NCBI GenBank assembly: GCA_028275075.1
Contig: JAQCNK010000226.1
Span: forward strand, 1-5,812
Reading direction: 5' to 3'
Length of the DNA: 5,812 bases
Origin: Haloarcula sp.
Lineage (GTDB): Archaea; Halobacteriota; Halobacteria; Halobacteriales; Haloarculaceae
Position numbers and translations under genes: made by a program. How positions within the stretch are numbered: position 1 is the stretch's first letter; each line of letters starts with the position of its first letter. This document shows, piece by piece, positions 5,476-5,812 of this stretch. The notes under the pieces are model-generated. The model was not told the DNA's origin. It ran no database searches and saw only the letters and a list, made by a program, of their open reading frames with translations.

Positions 5476-5812
5476 TTACTTGAGCGGTACGAACTTGGAC
5501 GAGCGCGTGGCCCCGATACCGGCCTGGCCGTGCTCGACGGACGTTCGTGTGAGCTGGAACTCGCCGAGGTAGTGCCCGATCATCTCGGGCTCGACCTGGA
5601 CGCGCTCGAAGCTCTGTCCGGTGTAGACGGCGAAGGTGACCCCAACCATCTCCGGGACGATCGGCATGTCGCGCAGATGCGTCCGGATCGGGTCGTTGGC
5701 CGTCTCCTCTTCGCCGGCCCCACGTGCTTCTTCGAGTAGCTTCTACTTCTCCACGGGGAGGCCCCGCGTGTTACTTATCCGCTGGCGGGCGGGGGGCAGT
5801 TACGCGACATAC
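5476..5812 (-). CDS. rpsS: 30S ribosomal protein uS19 (S19), 5' end missing and reading frame interrupted
   Basis: This is the C-terminal part of uS19, a 30S head protein that pairs with uS13 near the A site. An uninterrupted 88-residue stretch (5479-5742) reads [40 protein letters not shown], and ends [20 protein letters not shown] then [12 protein letters not shown], the uS19 signature. Upstream the same frame continues to look like uS19 (LPPARQR, RGLPVEK) but is broken by TAG at 5743-5745 and TAA at 5800-5802. Archaeal uS19 is about 140 residues, so roughly 30 N-terminal residues lie beyond the window. The first Met after the stops (5665-5667) is internal to the family and is not a credible true start. 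Because the gene is essential and the damage sits at the sequence end, base errors are more likely than a pseudogene. Confidence 0.85.
5743..5812 (-). other. Suspect low-quality sequence within uS19
   Basis: The terminal 70 bases keep the uS19 frame but contain two stop codons and doubtful residues. Read on the minus strand they give [29 protein letters not shown], where haloarchaeal uS19 typically has something like VAELLPARQRR and RGL.VEKQKLL (recalled, not searched). The TAG fits a one-base change from CAG (Gln) and the TAA a one-base change from GAA (Glu). The sequence downstream of 5742 shows no such defects. The pattern suggests read or contig-end errors. Confidence 0.6.

Noticed and set aside
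1..5742. Internal promoters, terminators or small RNA genes between the ribosomal genes
   Set aside because: Gaps are 0-4 bases and I saw no convincing TATA/BRE element placed before a gene or U-rich terminator; any internal promoter would have to lie within coding sequence and cannot be supported by eye.
5743..5745. TAG as a pyrrolysine codon or programmed readthrough in uS19
   Set aside because: A second stop of a different kind (TAA) lies 57 bases upstream together with other aberrant residues, so sequence error explains both; pyrrolysine is not expected in ribosomal proteins of haloarchaea.

Overview
The window is a stretch of the archaeal S10/spc ribosomal-protein supercluster, read entirely from the minus strand. 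The source is very probably a haloarchaeon (class Halobacteria). The DNA is GC-rich, the proteins are strongly acidic, and uS3 and eS4 carry Asp/Glu-rich extensions or inserts. The gene set includes the archaeal-only members eS4, eL32 and the RNase P protein Rnp1. From memory, uL14, uL5 and uS17 resemble Haloarcula-type sequences closely, but the genus cannot be fixed without a search.

In transcription order (high to low coordinate) the genes are: uS19 (5' end outside the window and damaged), uL22, uS3, uL29, Rnp1, uS17, uL14, uL24, eS4, uL5, uS14, uS8, uL6 and the first 37 codons of eL32. This is the standard archaeal order. From 1 to 5742 the longest gap between genes is 4 bases. Nine of the 13 junctions overlap (TAATG, ATGA, TGATG or a 10-base overlap) and four have gaps of 2-4 bases. 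No promoter, terminator, RNA gene, mobile element or CRISPR array is visible. The genes are evidently internal to one long operon whose promoter and terminator lie outside the window.

The products build both subunits of the ribosome: uS19, uS3, uS17, eS4, uS14 and uS8 for the 30S; uL22, uL29, uL14, uL24, uL5, uL6 and eL32 for the 50S. Rnp1 adds a protein of the tRNA-maturing RNase P, so tRNA processing is linked to ribosome production.

I see no undescribed system here. Two things merit a second look. First, the last ~70 bases contain two in-frame stop codons and doubtful residues within an otherwise normal uS19, which looks like poor sequence at a contig or clone end. Second, junctions with overlapping genes all carry a Shine-Dalgarno motif, written in the variable and usually acidic tail of the upstream gene, whereas the four junctions with short gaps carry none.
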